Source: Bradyrhizobium erythrophlei | GTDB lineage: Bacteria > Pseudomonadota > Alphaproteobacteria > Rhizobiales > Xanthobacteraceae | Assembly (NCBI RefSeq): GCF_900129425.1 | Contig: NZ_LT670817.1 | Coordinates: forward strand, 2,666,001 to 2,730,000 | DNA: 64,000 nucleotides | Reading direction: 5' to 3' | Shown: positions 33,751 to 41,391 of the stretch, piece after piece | How positions within the stretch are numbered: position 1 is the stretch's first letter | Layout of the letters: each line of letters opens with the position of its first letter | The notes under the pieces: model-generated | Database searches by the model: none | Seen by the model: the letters and a program-made list of their open reading frames with translations, nothing else | Told to the model about the DNA's origin: nothing | Program-made: the position numbers and the translations under genes

Positions 33751-35373
33751 ATGATCCACGATCGTGCCAGTTGGCGGACTAGGATGCGGCTTGCTGCATT
33801 GGTGTTGACCGCGGCGGTTTTGCCGCTTGCATCCTTTGGCTCGGCGGTCCAGGCGCAAAGCATCATGCGCTCACCGAGTATCAACATCGGGTCGCGCATG
33901 CCAACCATTAGTCCTGTCAACCCGGGTATCGCGGGAAGGGCAGTCATCGGAATCGACCGAATGACACCCAATCTGAGGACGCGTCCGCCCTGCAGCTACG
34001 CCTATCGCGACAGCGATGGCGAGTGCTCGGATCGAGCGGTCTCGTCGACCGGTAGCGGCGGTCCGTCGGCCAAAAGCGCGGGCAATGGCCCGCGCCGCAA
34101 CGTTGCGCAGACGGCAGCCAACCTGCGCACGATCGCAGGGGAAATCGTGGCCGAGATCGACGGCTCGCTGTCCGACGCGCAGGCCGACGCACTGGCGCGG
34201 CGTCACGGCCTCACGCGTCTGGCATCGCAGAATTTTTCGTTGATAGGCGGCACCATCGGCCTGTTCCGCGTCACCGACCGCCGCACAGTAGAAGCCGCGA
34301 GCCGCGGACTCGCCACTGAGGCCGGCGTCGGTTCGGTGCAGCCGAATTTCCGTTATGTGCTGCAGGACCAGAACGCAGCATCGACCGAGGGCGATCCCGC
34401 TCAATATGCCAACGCGAAACTTCGATTGCCCGAGGCACATACCCTGGCCCACGGCGCCAATGTCACCGTTGCGGTGATCGATTCCGGAATCGATCTCAAA
34501 CATCCGGAATTCGCGAACGCGATTACCGACTCCTTCGATGCGCTCGGCGGCAAGGAAGGTCCACACGCCCACGGCACCGGCGTTGCCGGCGCGATCGTGT
34601 CGCACGCGCGGCTGATGGGAAGCGCGCCGGCGGCTAGGATCTTGGCGATTCGGGCTTTCGGCATGGCGCTGAACGGGGCGGAAAGCACCTCCTACGTGAT
34701 CCTGAAGGGGCTCGACTACGCGGCGGCGCACGGCGCACAGGTCGTCAATATGAGCTTCGCCGGTCCGAAGGACGCGCTGATCGAACGCGGTATCGCCGCT
34801 GCCGCCGCCAAGGGCATGGTGATGGTCGGGGCCGCCGGCAATGCCGGTCCGAAATCGCCGCCGCTGTATCCCGCCGCCAACCCGAACGTGATTGCGGTCA
34901 GCGCCACCGATGCCCAGGACAAGCTGTTTCCGGCATCGAACCGCGGCGGCTATATCGCGGTATCGGCGCCAGGGGTCGATATCTTCCTGCCGGCGCCGGA
35001 CGAAAAATATCAGATGACGTCCGGCACCTCGTTTTCCGCGGCTTACATCAGTGGCCTCGCGGCCCTCGTGCTGGAGCGCAATCCTGCGTTGAAGCCGGAT
35101 GAAGTGCGCGCGATCCTGATGAAAACTGCCCGCGATCTCGGCTCCCCCGGCCGCGACGATCTGTTCGGCGCCGGCGAAGCGGATGCCTATGCCGCGGTGT
35201 TGGCCGTCGCCACCGCACCAGCGATGCCCGTCGCCGCGGTTCCGGATACGGCCGCTGCTGAAAAAGTGTCGGACCGTCAGCAGGTTCCTGCAACCAGGGA
35301 CGTGAACCAGCCCTCAGCCATGGCGTCCGACAAGCCGGCCGTTGATGCCGCCAATCGTCCTGCCGCGCAGTAA
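33751..35373 (+). CDS. Secreted S8 (subtilisin-like) serine peptidase
   Basis: A 540-residue subtilase with a Sec-type signal (AALVLTAAVLPLASFGSA, AQA cleavage). A propeptide-like domain occupies about 127-204 (EIVAEIDGSLSDAQADALA...GLFRVTD). The catalytic triad is visible: Asp244 in AVIDSGID, His274 in HAHGTGVAG and Ser427 in TSGTSFSAA, with the oxyanion Asn364 in AAGNAG. A Pro/Ala-rich tail of ~50 residues follows. The start at 33751 has GAGG nearby and gives the signal; an earlier ATG at 33679 lies in the anti-sigma gene. It ends the sigma/anti-sigma operon. Confidence 0.93.
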   Translation: MIHDRASWRTRMRLAALVLTAAVLPLASFGSAVQAQSIMRSPSINIGSRMPTISPVNPGIAGRAVIGIDRMTPNLRTRPPCSYAYRDSDGECSDRAVSSTGSGGPSAKSAGNGPRRNVAQTAANLRTIAGEIVAEIDGSLSDAQADALARRHGLTRLASQNFSLIGGTIGLFRVTDRRTVEAASRGLATEAGVGSVQPNFRYVLQDQNAASTEGDPAQYANAKLRLPEAHTLAHGANVTVAVIDSGIDLKHPEFANAITDSFDALGGKEGPHAHGTGVAGAIVSHARLMGSAPAARILAIRAFGMALNGAESTSYVILKGLDYAAAHGAQVVNMSFAGPKDALIERGIAAAAAKGMVMVGAAGNAGPKSPPLYPAANPNVIAVSATDAQDKLFPASNRGGYIAVSAPGVDIFLPAPDEKYQMTSGTSFSAAYISGLAALVLERNPALKPDEVRAILMKTARDLGSPGRDDLFGAGEADAYAAVLAVATAPAMPVAAVPDTAAAEKVSDRQQVPATRDVNQPSAMASDKPAVDAANRPAAQ

Positions 35374-35409
35374 TTTTGCATCCAAAAAGTCCTGATAAAA
35401 GAGTTAAAA

Positions 35410-35575
35410 AAACCGCAGTTGGTTTGAACGTGCGGCGCCCTCCCGCGACTAATTCTGTGTGGGAGCGGTTACCCCTCCCCATCGAGGCTGTATTCGGCGC
35501 GAGCGCCCATCCACCCCAAGCGCCCATATGGCTTGACCCGTCCGGTTGTCCCCCCGGACGGGTCTCTCGTTTCAG
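35410..35575 (+). ncRNA. Possible small RNA (candidate only)
   Basis: In a 473-bp gap without a gene (35374-35846), three hairpins are seen in a row: CCGCA/TGCGG (35413-35435), CTCCC/GGGAG (35440-35465), and a strong final stem at 35535-35564 followed by a T-rich run. C-rich single-stranded stretches (CCCCTCCCC) lie between them. This could be a trans-acting RNA or just the protease mRNA tail. No known RNA family is claimed. Confidence 0.25.
35535..35572 (+). terminator. Intrinsic terminator
   Basis: GACCCGTCCGG at 35535-35545 and CCGGACGGGTC at 35554-35564 form a perfect 11-bp stem with an 8-nt loop, followed by TCTCGTTT. It ends either the subtilase mRNA or a separate small RNA. Confidence 0.8.
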
Positions 35576-35846
35576 GCGTGTACTTTGGGCGCGTCCGCGC
35601 GACAAAATTGGCAATAATGCCAGCGCGCGAAATCTTACGGCCCCCGCAACCCGTCTATGCAAGCCCGCGGCTTGACCGTGGATAACGAAGAAAACCCCGT
35701 ATTTTCGCGGTCTGCCGTCAAAGCCGGTGTCGAAGAGCATCGTCCGCTGGACAAAATTAAAGTTTTCCACAACATATCTCGGTCACGTCTGACTGATTCG
35801 TCCCCCGTTGCGTCTGCGTCCGTTTTTCCTCCCTACGGGCTGGTTC

Positions 35847-36353
35847 ATGACACATCGAGTAGACGTGGCACGCGGCCGCGACGTGGTCGCGCGGTGGTGC
35901 GCTCTTGCTGAGCAGCGGCTGGATTACCTCACCGAACTGTTCGAGACCGGCCGCTGGCGCCGCTTTCATGGCGAACTGGCCTTTCTCGAGAACATCCAGG
36001 AGGCCAAGGCCGCGGTCGAAATCTGGCGCGATCTGGCGGCCCGCGAGGCCTCCCGCAATTCCCCACCCGATATCACCTGGCCTAGCGACAGCCGACCGGC
36101 GCTGCCGCGCGGCGAGACGTTGCGCGATCGGCCTCGCTGGCTGCAGCGGCAGCCGGTGCAGATCCCGGTTCAAGCGCCGAGGCGCGACGTTTCGATTCTC
36201 CCGGAGACCGAAATCGTTTATTCGGACGAAGTGACTTCCGCGCCGGAGTTCACGGCGCCGGCCATGGATCTGAGCCTGGACAACGGTTCGGAGCTGACGC
36301 TCGACATCGCCGTGATGCAGGAGCGCTATCCGCTGCTGCGCAACGCGCTCTGA
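35847..36353 (+). CDS. TIGR03809 family protein (unknown function)
   Basis: A 168-residue protein. Its first ~70 residues (VARGRDVVARWCALAEQRLD, then LTELFETGRWRRFHGE) are those I associate with the TIGR03809 family of Rhizobiales, often found next to TIGR03808 proteins; here the TIGR03808 gene is the next, convergent one. The remaining ~95 residues are proline-rich and poorly conserved. The ATG at 35847 is preferred to one at 35808 because the family start fits. No catalytic motif is seen. Family identity is from memory, function unknown. Confidence 0.8.
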   Translation: MTHRVDVARGRDVVARWCALAEQRLDYLTELFETGRWRRFHGELAFLENIQEAKAAVEIWRDLAAREASRNSPPDITWPSDSRPALPRGETLRDRPRWLQRQPVQIPVQAPRRDVSILPETEIVYSDEVTSAPEFTAPAMDLSLDNGSELTLDIAVMQERYPLLRNAL

Positions 36354-36404
36354 CTCCATTCGTCGCCCCCGAGAGCGCGTGCGTTCGCAGGGACAATTAG
36401 CGAC

Positions 36405-37775
36405 CTACCTCCTCACCGCGTTCGTTCCGATCACTACCTGCGCAAAACGTTGCGCGCCATCGGCGGATAAATCCGCCGTCATCGGCCGCGCGTGATCGAG
36501 CCCGACCACGGCGCCGCGCGGGGTCTCCGAGATCATGTTGTTATTGACCAGCGCCGTGCCCGCGCCGGGCGCCACCGACACGCCGATCCCGACGAAGGCA
36601 TTGCGGATGACATTGCCAGATATCACGACGTCGCGCAGATATTTGCCCCAGCCGGCGATGATCCCGAATGACGGCGCATTCTCGATCACATTGCCGGTGA
36701 CGGAAGTGTCGGCCTCGACATAGATGCCGATGCCGGCGTCGTCGTCCGGCGCGGTGCCGATCGGCCGCTTCGGCAGCAGGTTGCGGATGATGTTGCCCTG
36801 CACGACCGCGATGCGGCCGCCCTCGTTGAAATTGCAGACCGAGACGCCCAGAGCCGCGCCGTCCACGGTGTTGTTGGCGATCACCGCGCCCTCGAACGAA
36901 AATTCGGAATACAGCGCCACCTCGCGGACGTCGCTGACGCTGTTGCCCGTGATCTGGATGTTGGATGCCGAATTGCCGCGCACCGCGGAATAGTCGCAGT
37001 TGCGGATCCGGTTGCCGCGCACGATCACGTTGCCGGCGCGAAACGCGTTGATGGCGTTGCCGTATTGTCCGGAGCCGCCGGGACCGGCCTTGATGTCCTC
37101 GATGCGGTTGTCGAGCACCTGGGTGCCGTCATCGCCGATGGCGGTGCGCAGGATTTCGATGCCGTTGTCGTTTGTTCCCTGGATGGTGTTGCGCGACACC
37201 AGCAGGCCCTGCGCGTCGAACGACAGGATCGCGGTGGCAGCCGTGTTGGTGATGATGTTGCCGCTGACGTCGCCGGAGACGTTCTCGAACCAGATGCCGT
37301 TGCCGCCGCTACCGGCGATCTCGCAATCGGTGATGCGGATGTCGCGTCCACCGAGGCAATGCACGAGGCCGCGCCGCGCCGGCAGCGGAATGCCGCCGCC
37401 GTCGAGCGTCAGGTTGGTGAGGCCGACGCTGCCGGCACCTTCGCCCTGAAGCATCGACGCGCCACCGTTGAAAACCAGCCTGGTCGCGCCGCGCACCCCG
37501 AGGAGTTGCGTGCCGTTCTGCAGCCGAAGCATCCCGGTGCGATAGATCCCCGGCGGCAGCGCCAGCGGCACTGACGCGCGCGCGGCATCGTCGATCGCGC
37601 GCTGCAAGGCCCGGGTCTGATCGTCGGGACTGCCGGGCCGCACGCCATATTGCGTGATGTCGCGCCCGAGGCTCGACGTCAGCGTCGCCGTGCGCGCCGC
37701 GCCCGGCGACATCGCGAGCGCGCCGGCGACACCGGCGGCGGATGCCCCGATCAGACGGCGGCGAGTGAAGTCCAT
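36405..37775 (-). CDS. TIGR03808 family Tat-exported beta-helix repeat protein
   Basis: A 456-residue protein. A twin-arginine start MDFTRRRLIGASAAGVAGAL predicts Tat export. Most of the rest is a series of ~23-residue repeats with patterns such as GNIITN, NTIQGTNDNGIEI, GNRIRNCDYSAV and GNVIRNAF, the mark of a right-handed parallel beta-helix (pectate-lyase/AlgG type fold). No catalytic residues typical of polysaccharide lyases can be placed. The ATG at 37775 is the Tat start; the frame stays open 226 codons further upstream without family sequence. It is next to its usual partner TIGR03809. The role is unknown; surface carbohydrate binding is one possibility. Confidence 0.85.
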   Translation of the reverse strand: MDFTRRRLIGASAAGVAGALAMSPGAARTATLTSSLGRDITQYGVRPGSPDDQTRALQRAIDDAARASVPLALPPGIYRTGMLRLQNGTQLLGVRGATRLVFNGGASMLQGEGAGSVGLTNLTLDGGGIPLPARRGLVHCLGGRDIRITDCEIAGSGGNGIWFENVSGDVSGNIITNTAATAILSFDAQGLLVSRNTIQGTNDNGIEILRTAIGDDGTQVLDNRIEDIKAGPGGSGQYGNAINAFRAGNVIVRGNRIRNCDYSAVRGNSASNIQITGNSVSDVREVALYSEFSFEGAVIANNTVDGAALGVSVCNFNEGGRIAVVQGNIIRNLLPKRPIGTAPDDDAGIGIYVEADTSVTGNVIENAPSFGIIAGWGKYLRDVVISGNVIRNAFVGIGVSVAPGAGTALVNNNMISETPRGAVVGLDHARPMTADLSADGAQRFAQVVIGTNAVRR

Positions 37776-37933
37776 GATCGCGTCTCCATGCGGATCCGCG
37801 TGACGCCTGTCCGCCTTGGTGGAGTAACGCAAAAATGCGTCGGCGCATGCTGAAGGCGAGGGCGCGCGCCGGCGATTGTTGGGGGTAGGGTTAATGGGCA
37901 GGGAGCGCAGCAATGCGAAATTCTCTGCTGATG

Positions 37934-38383
37934 TCAGTAGGGTGTTCCGTCCTTGCGGAAATAGCCGGATGTGGCCGCCCGGAGATCGATGTCTGGATAG
38001 AGCGCTTCGTCGTTTTGCAGGTGAGCCGATCCTATTTCGAGAACGCGCGCGAGCGCGCCGGATCGATTCTGCAAATGATGTCCATCGGGATCCCCGGGGA
38101 GAAAGGCAGCGCACTCTCCGGCGTGCAGGATTTCCTGGCGGCCTTCGGTCACCAGCACAACTTCTCCCTCCAGGACATATACGAACTCCTCCGCCTCGGT
38201 GTGCCAGTGCCGCTGGCTGGACCAGGCGCCCGGAGCCAATTCGAGCAGGTTGACGCCGATGTGCTTGAGTCCCGCCGCGACCGCCAGCCGGCGCCGAATT
38301 TTGTCCCGACACGGCGCTGCGAACGGTTCGGGATACCGGGAGCCAGCCGAAACCGGCGCGCTTTGGATATCGATCTTGCTCAT
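37934..38383 (-). CDS. Cupin-domain protein
   Basis: A 149-residue single-domain cupin. The metal-binding first motif is seen as SSQRHWHTEAEEFVYVLEGE (two His, one Glu pattern) and the second as GECAAFLPGDPDGHHLQN. The last ~30 residues are outside the barrel (SAHLQNDEALYPDID). This family layout is common for dioxygenases, isomerases and sugar-binding regulators, so the activity cannot be named. It lies between the TIGR03808 gene and pcp on the same strand, with spacings of 158 and 74 bp. Confidence 0.88.
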   Translation of the reverse strand: MSKIDIQSAPVSAGSRYPEPFAAPCRDKIRRRLAVAAGLKHIGVNLLELAPGAWSSQRHWHTEAEEFVYVLEGEVVLVTEGRQEILHAGECAAFLPGDPDGHHLQNRSGALARVLEIGSAHLQNDEALYPDIDLRAATSGYFRKDGTPY

Positions 38384-38457
38384 CCAGCCCTCCCTTGTTG
38401 ACCCCGAAGCGGGTTCGGAATCGAGCAGTTCGCACCACGCTTGAGCGTCGCAATCCG

Positions 38458-39126
38458 TCAGGTCGCGACGGCGCTCTCCCGCATCGCCTGCCTGGTCGAT
38501 TTCACTATCTCCAGCAGCATGGCTTCGCCGGCGTCGACCAGTTGTTCCAGCGTGATGCGGTGGGTTTTGCCCTTGCGTTGCCGAGCGCCGTCGCGCGCGA
38601 TCAAGGGCACGTGCACGAACGCGGCAAGGCGGGGACCATCGTCGCGGCGCGTCGCCTCGATCGCACGCCAGCTCAAGTAGTTGCAGAGGTAGCTTCCAGC
38701 ATCGCGCGAGCTTCGCGCGTCGATGCCGGTGCCATCAGCCGCGCCCAGCAGTTTCGCGGTGTGTGGGCCGAAGGTCAGGGCGTCGGCGCCGCTGATGATC
38801 GATCCCTTCCGCGCGCGGTTACGATCGGCATCGGGGAACAGTGTGGTGACGGCATTGCGCGCGCGCGTTTCGATCCGGACATGCGCCGTCCGATCGGCGA
38901 GGCCGAACATCAAGAGGGCTTGCGGGCGATATCGGGCGATCAGTTCGGGGAGTTCCCGATCGACCGTGCTGTAGGTGACATGGAAAATGTGGCCGATCAG
39001 TTCGACATCGCCCAGCGCCGGCCGGCGCAGGCGCTGCAGCCGCGCCACCAGCGGCGGCGTCGGATTGTACGGTGCGCCGGGAAACGGGCCGAAGCCGGTG
39101 ACGAGGATACGTAGTTTGTCGGTCAT
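38458..39126 (-). CDS. pcp: Pyroglutamyl-peptidase I (peptidase C15)
   Basis: A 222-residue enzyme that removes N-terminal pyroglutamate from peptides in the cytoplasm. Visible: ILVTGFGPFPGAPYNP at the start, the glutamate region RTAHVRIETRARN, the catalytic cysteine in SRDAGSYLCNYLSW, and the histidine in AAFVHVPL. It starts one base after the meaB stop, so the two genes are very likely cotranscribed although functionally unlinked. The sequence around the Cys is well kept, so activity is likely. Confidence 0.9.
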   Translation of the reverse strand: MTDKLRILVTGFGPFPGAPYNPTPPLVARLQRLRRPALGDVELIGHIFHVTYSTVDRELPELIARYRPQALLMFGLADRTAHVRIETRARNAVTTLFPDADRNRARKGSIISGADALTFGPHTAKLLGAADGTGIDARSSRDAGSYLCNYLSWRAIEATRRDDGPRLAAFVHVPLIARDGARQRKGKTHRITLEQLVDAGEAMLLEIVKSTRQAMRESAVAT

Positions 39127-39127
39127 T

Positions 39128-40120
39128 TTACCTCAGCATCTCCGCGATCTGCTCGGCCGCGACCGCCGGGGTGATGCGGCCATCGGCCACCTCGGCTTCG
39201 GTCTTCTTCACTTTCGCCCGGATCGCCGGGTCGGCGCGCAGCCGCGCCATCATCCGCTGCTCCAGCATCGACCACATCCACTTCACCTGCTGCTGCCGCC
39301 GTCTTGCCGCGAATTCGCCGGAGGCGTTCATCGCGGTGCGGTGATCGAGGATCTTCTGCCACAGCGTGTCGATGCCTGTCCCCGTCAGGGCCGAATAGGT
39401 CACGACCGGCGGATGCCAATGCTCCGAGCGCGGCGTCAGGATATGCAGGGCGCCGCGATATTCGGAAGCCGCCAGATTGGCGCGCTTGACGTTGTCGCCG
39501 TCGGCCTTGTTGACCGCGATCATGTCGGCGAGTTCGACCAGGCCCTTCTTGATGCCTTGCAGCTCGTCGCCGGCGCCCGGCAGCATCAGCGCCAGGAAAA
39601 AGTCCGTCATGTCGCAGACCGCGGTCTCGGATTGGCCGATGCCGACGGTCTCCACCAGCACGACGTCGAAGCCGGCGGCCTCGCACAACAGCATCGCCTC
39701 GCGGGTTTTCGCAGCGACGCCGCCGAGCGTGCCGGACGCCGGCGAAGGCCGGATATAGGCGCTGTCGGAGGTGGCGAGCCGCGCCATCCGGGTCTTGTCG
39801 CCGAGGATCGAGCCGCCGGTGCGGGCGGACGAGGGGTCCACCGCGAGTACCGCCACCTTGTGGCCGCGTTCGATCAGAAACATCCCGAGCACATCGATGG
39901 TGGTGGATTTGCCGACGCCGGGCGAGCCGGTGATGCCGACCCGGATCGCCTTGCCGGTGTCGGGCAGCAGCCCCTGCACCAGATCGCGTGCGGCGGCCTG
40001 ATGATCGCCGCGCCGGCTTTCGATCAGCGTGATCGCGCGCGCCAGCGCCGCGCGGCTGCCGGACCGGAGGTCTTTTGTCAGCACTTCGATATCTATGGGA
40101 GCATTGTTCGGCAGGGCCAT
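39128..40120 (-). CDS. meaB: MeaB/ArgK GTPase, methylmalonyl-CoA mutase chaperone
   Basis: A 330-residue G3E-family GTPase that loads and protects the cobalamin of methylmalonyl-CoA mutase. Visible: Walker A GITGSPGVGKSTTID, DPSSARTGGSILGDKTRM, switch ETVGIGQSE, and the GTP-base motif NKAD. The C-terminus is the dimerisation part (EQRMMARLRADP onward). Both mutase subunits lie in this window, 13-18 kb away, not adjacent as in many genomes. It precedes pcp on the same strand with a 1-base gap. Confidence 0.94.
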   Translation of the reverse strand: MALPNNAPIDIEVLTKDLRSGSRAALARAITLIESRRGDHQAAARDLVQGLLPDTGKAIRVGITGSPGVGKSTTIDVLGMFLIERGHKVAVLAVDPSSARTGGSILGDKTRMARLATSDSAYIRPSPASGTLGGVAAKTREAMLLCEAAGFDVVLVETVGIGQSETAVCDMTDFFLALMLPGAGDELQGIKKGLVELADMIAVNKADGDNVKRANLAASEYRGALHILTPRSEHWHPPVVTYSALTGTGIDTLWQKILDHRTAMNASGEFAARRRQQQVKWMWSMLEQRMMARLRADPAIRAKVKKTEAEVADGRITPAVAAEQIAEMLR

Positions 40121-40190
40121 GCTTTTGGTTTACAACGGCAGAGCGGGACAGGCGAGGGGGAGCTGTCGCCGGGCCAACCGCCAATTTCGG

Positions 40191-40279
40191 ATGCAGAACC
40201 GCGATCTCGCGGCGCGATACGCCCGAGGTGTGCATGAATTTTCCGCCCTGAAAACAGAGGGCGTAGGGAATGCCGGGCG
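40191..40279. repeat. Repeat family D, copy 1
   Basis: Carries CGCGGCGCGATACGCCCGAGG and CCGCCCTGAAAACAGAGGGCG, ending in GGGAATGCCGGGCG. The same sequence, with about 10 differences, is found 460 bp downstream at 40651-40740. It abuts the family A repeat that starts at 40281. Confidence 0.8.
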
Positions 40280-40280
40280 G

Positions 40281-40420
40281 TTCACCTCGCCCCGCTTGCG
40301 GGGAGAGGTCGGATCGCATCGCAGATGCGATCCGGGTGAGGGGGACTCTCAACGAGTCGAACTCGCGGAGCGAGCCCCTCACCCCAACCCTCTCCCCGTG
40401 AAGAACGGGGCGAGGGAGCG
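40281..40420. repeat. Palindromic repeat, family A, intergenic copy
   Basis: Starts TTCACCTCGCCCCGC (with GCGGGG folding back) and ends in ACGGGGCGAGGGAGCG. The left half is, in reverse complement, almost the right half of the dnaE2 copy. It is about 140 bp and non-coding here, downstream of no gene and upstream of meaB. Confidence 0.85.
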
Positions 40421-40521
40421 CACTGCCGTTGCCGAAAATATCCTGTATTCGATCCACGCCGATCATGCCTTCGCGCAATTACCGATTCAATTCTCAAACA
40501 GCCACGCCGAAATGTCTTAGC

Positions 40522-40639
40522 CGTCATTGCGAGCCAACGGGTCGGCGCGAAGCGCCGCCTGATGACAGGCTTCGCGAAGCAATCCATAGGGCAGCAAGAA
40601 AGAATGGATTGCTTCGTCGCTCCGCTCCTCGCAATGACG
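40522..40639. repeat. Palindromic repeat, family E, copy 1
   Basis: CGTCATTGCGAG at 40522-40533 pairs with CTCGCAATGACG at 40628-40639. The interior carries GAAGCAATCCATAGGGC and ATGGATTGCTTCGTCG, which also pair, so the whole element can fold as one long stem. Confidence 0.8.
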
Positions 40640-40650
40640 TTGCAACTCCA

Positions 40651-40740
40651 GATGTGACTCCGCGATCCCGCGGCGCGATGCGCCCGAGGTTTGCCAATAA
40701 TCTCCGCCCTGAAAACAGAGGGCGTGGGGAATGCCGGGCG
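40651..40740. repeat. Repeat family D, copy 2
   Basis: Direct repeat of 40191-40279. The following ~300 bp to about 41045 (with GACACCAGCGTCGGGGTGTC at 40919-40938) show no gene and seem to be the rest of a longer repeated unit. That extension is inferred. Confidence 0.75.
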
Positions 40741-41168
40741 CCCGATGCACCCGCAGCCTCGTGTGCGCTATGGGTAACAAGTATGCACACGAGTATTCAC
40801 AGCGAGCCATCGGAAAACACCCGACATTCCCGCACGCAATGGTTTACGGCTTATACCGTGCTCTCCCCGGTGATCGGCTTTCTTGCCACCGTCGTTACGC
40901 GGATCGCTCCGCCAACTTGACACCAGCGTCGGGGTGTCAGGACCACACGTCTTCGCCGTCCGCTGCAAGCAACGCCCGTCAAGCGCGCCGCCGCGTCCAC
41001 CGCATCCCGCCCCGCGTCCGTGACGTCGCGAGCCGCCCCTCTGAGTGGGACGGGATGGGGAGGGATATATTGCTGATTTGGGTCAGGCCGCAAGCGATGT
41101 TTCTGAAAATCAGAAGTGAGCCAAAATGCCGCAGGGGCGGTTGGCTTTGCGCGCGCGAATGCGCGCCC

Positions 41169-41247
41169 GATGACAGGCTCCGCGAAGCAATCCATAGGGC
41201 GGCAAGAGAGAGTGAATTGCTTCGTCGCTCCGCGCCTCGCAATGACG
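41169..41247. repeat. Repeat family E, copy 2 (truncated)
   Basis: Matches the right three quarters of the copy at 40522-40639 (GATGACAGGCTCCGCGAAGC through CTCGCAATGACG); its left arm is absent. It ends 26 bp before the REP half that is interrupted by the insertion element. Confidence 0.75.
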
Positions 41248-41278
41248 CAATGACATGGTGGGTTTCGAGAGGCCGTAG

Positions 41279-41291
41279 CCCGCATGAGCGA
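41279..41291. repeat. Left half of a REP palindrome split by the IS element
   Basis: CCCGCATGAGCGA here and AGCGATATGCGGG at 42834-42846 join into a palindrome with arms CCCGCAT and ATGCGGG. The flanking CGTAG matches other REP copies in the window. Confidence 0.75.
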
Positions 41292-41391
41292 AGACCGTAT
41301 GTCCTTCCCTGACCGAGGCAACTCGCCCTCAATGCTGTAGCGAGGGTTACCCGGATAGGCCGGGTAGAGCCTCAGGCAAGGAGGACGAGTC

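Noticed and set aside
40429..41332. Several overlapping frames of 90-190 codons on both strands in the repeat zone
   Set aside because: They translate repeat families D and E; such peptides recur wherever the repeats occur and are not genes.
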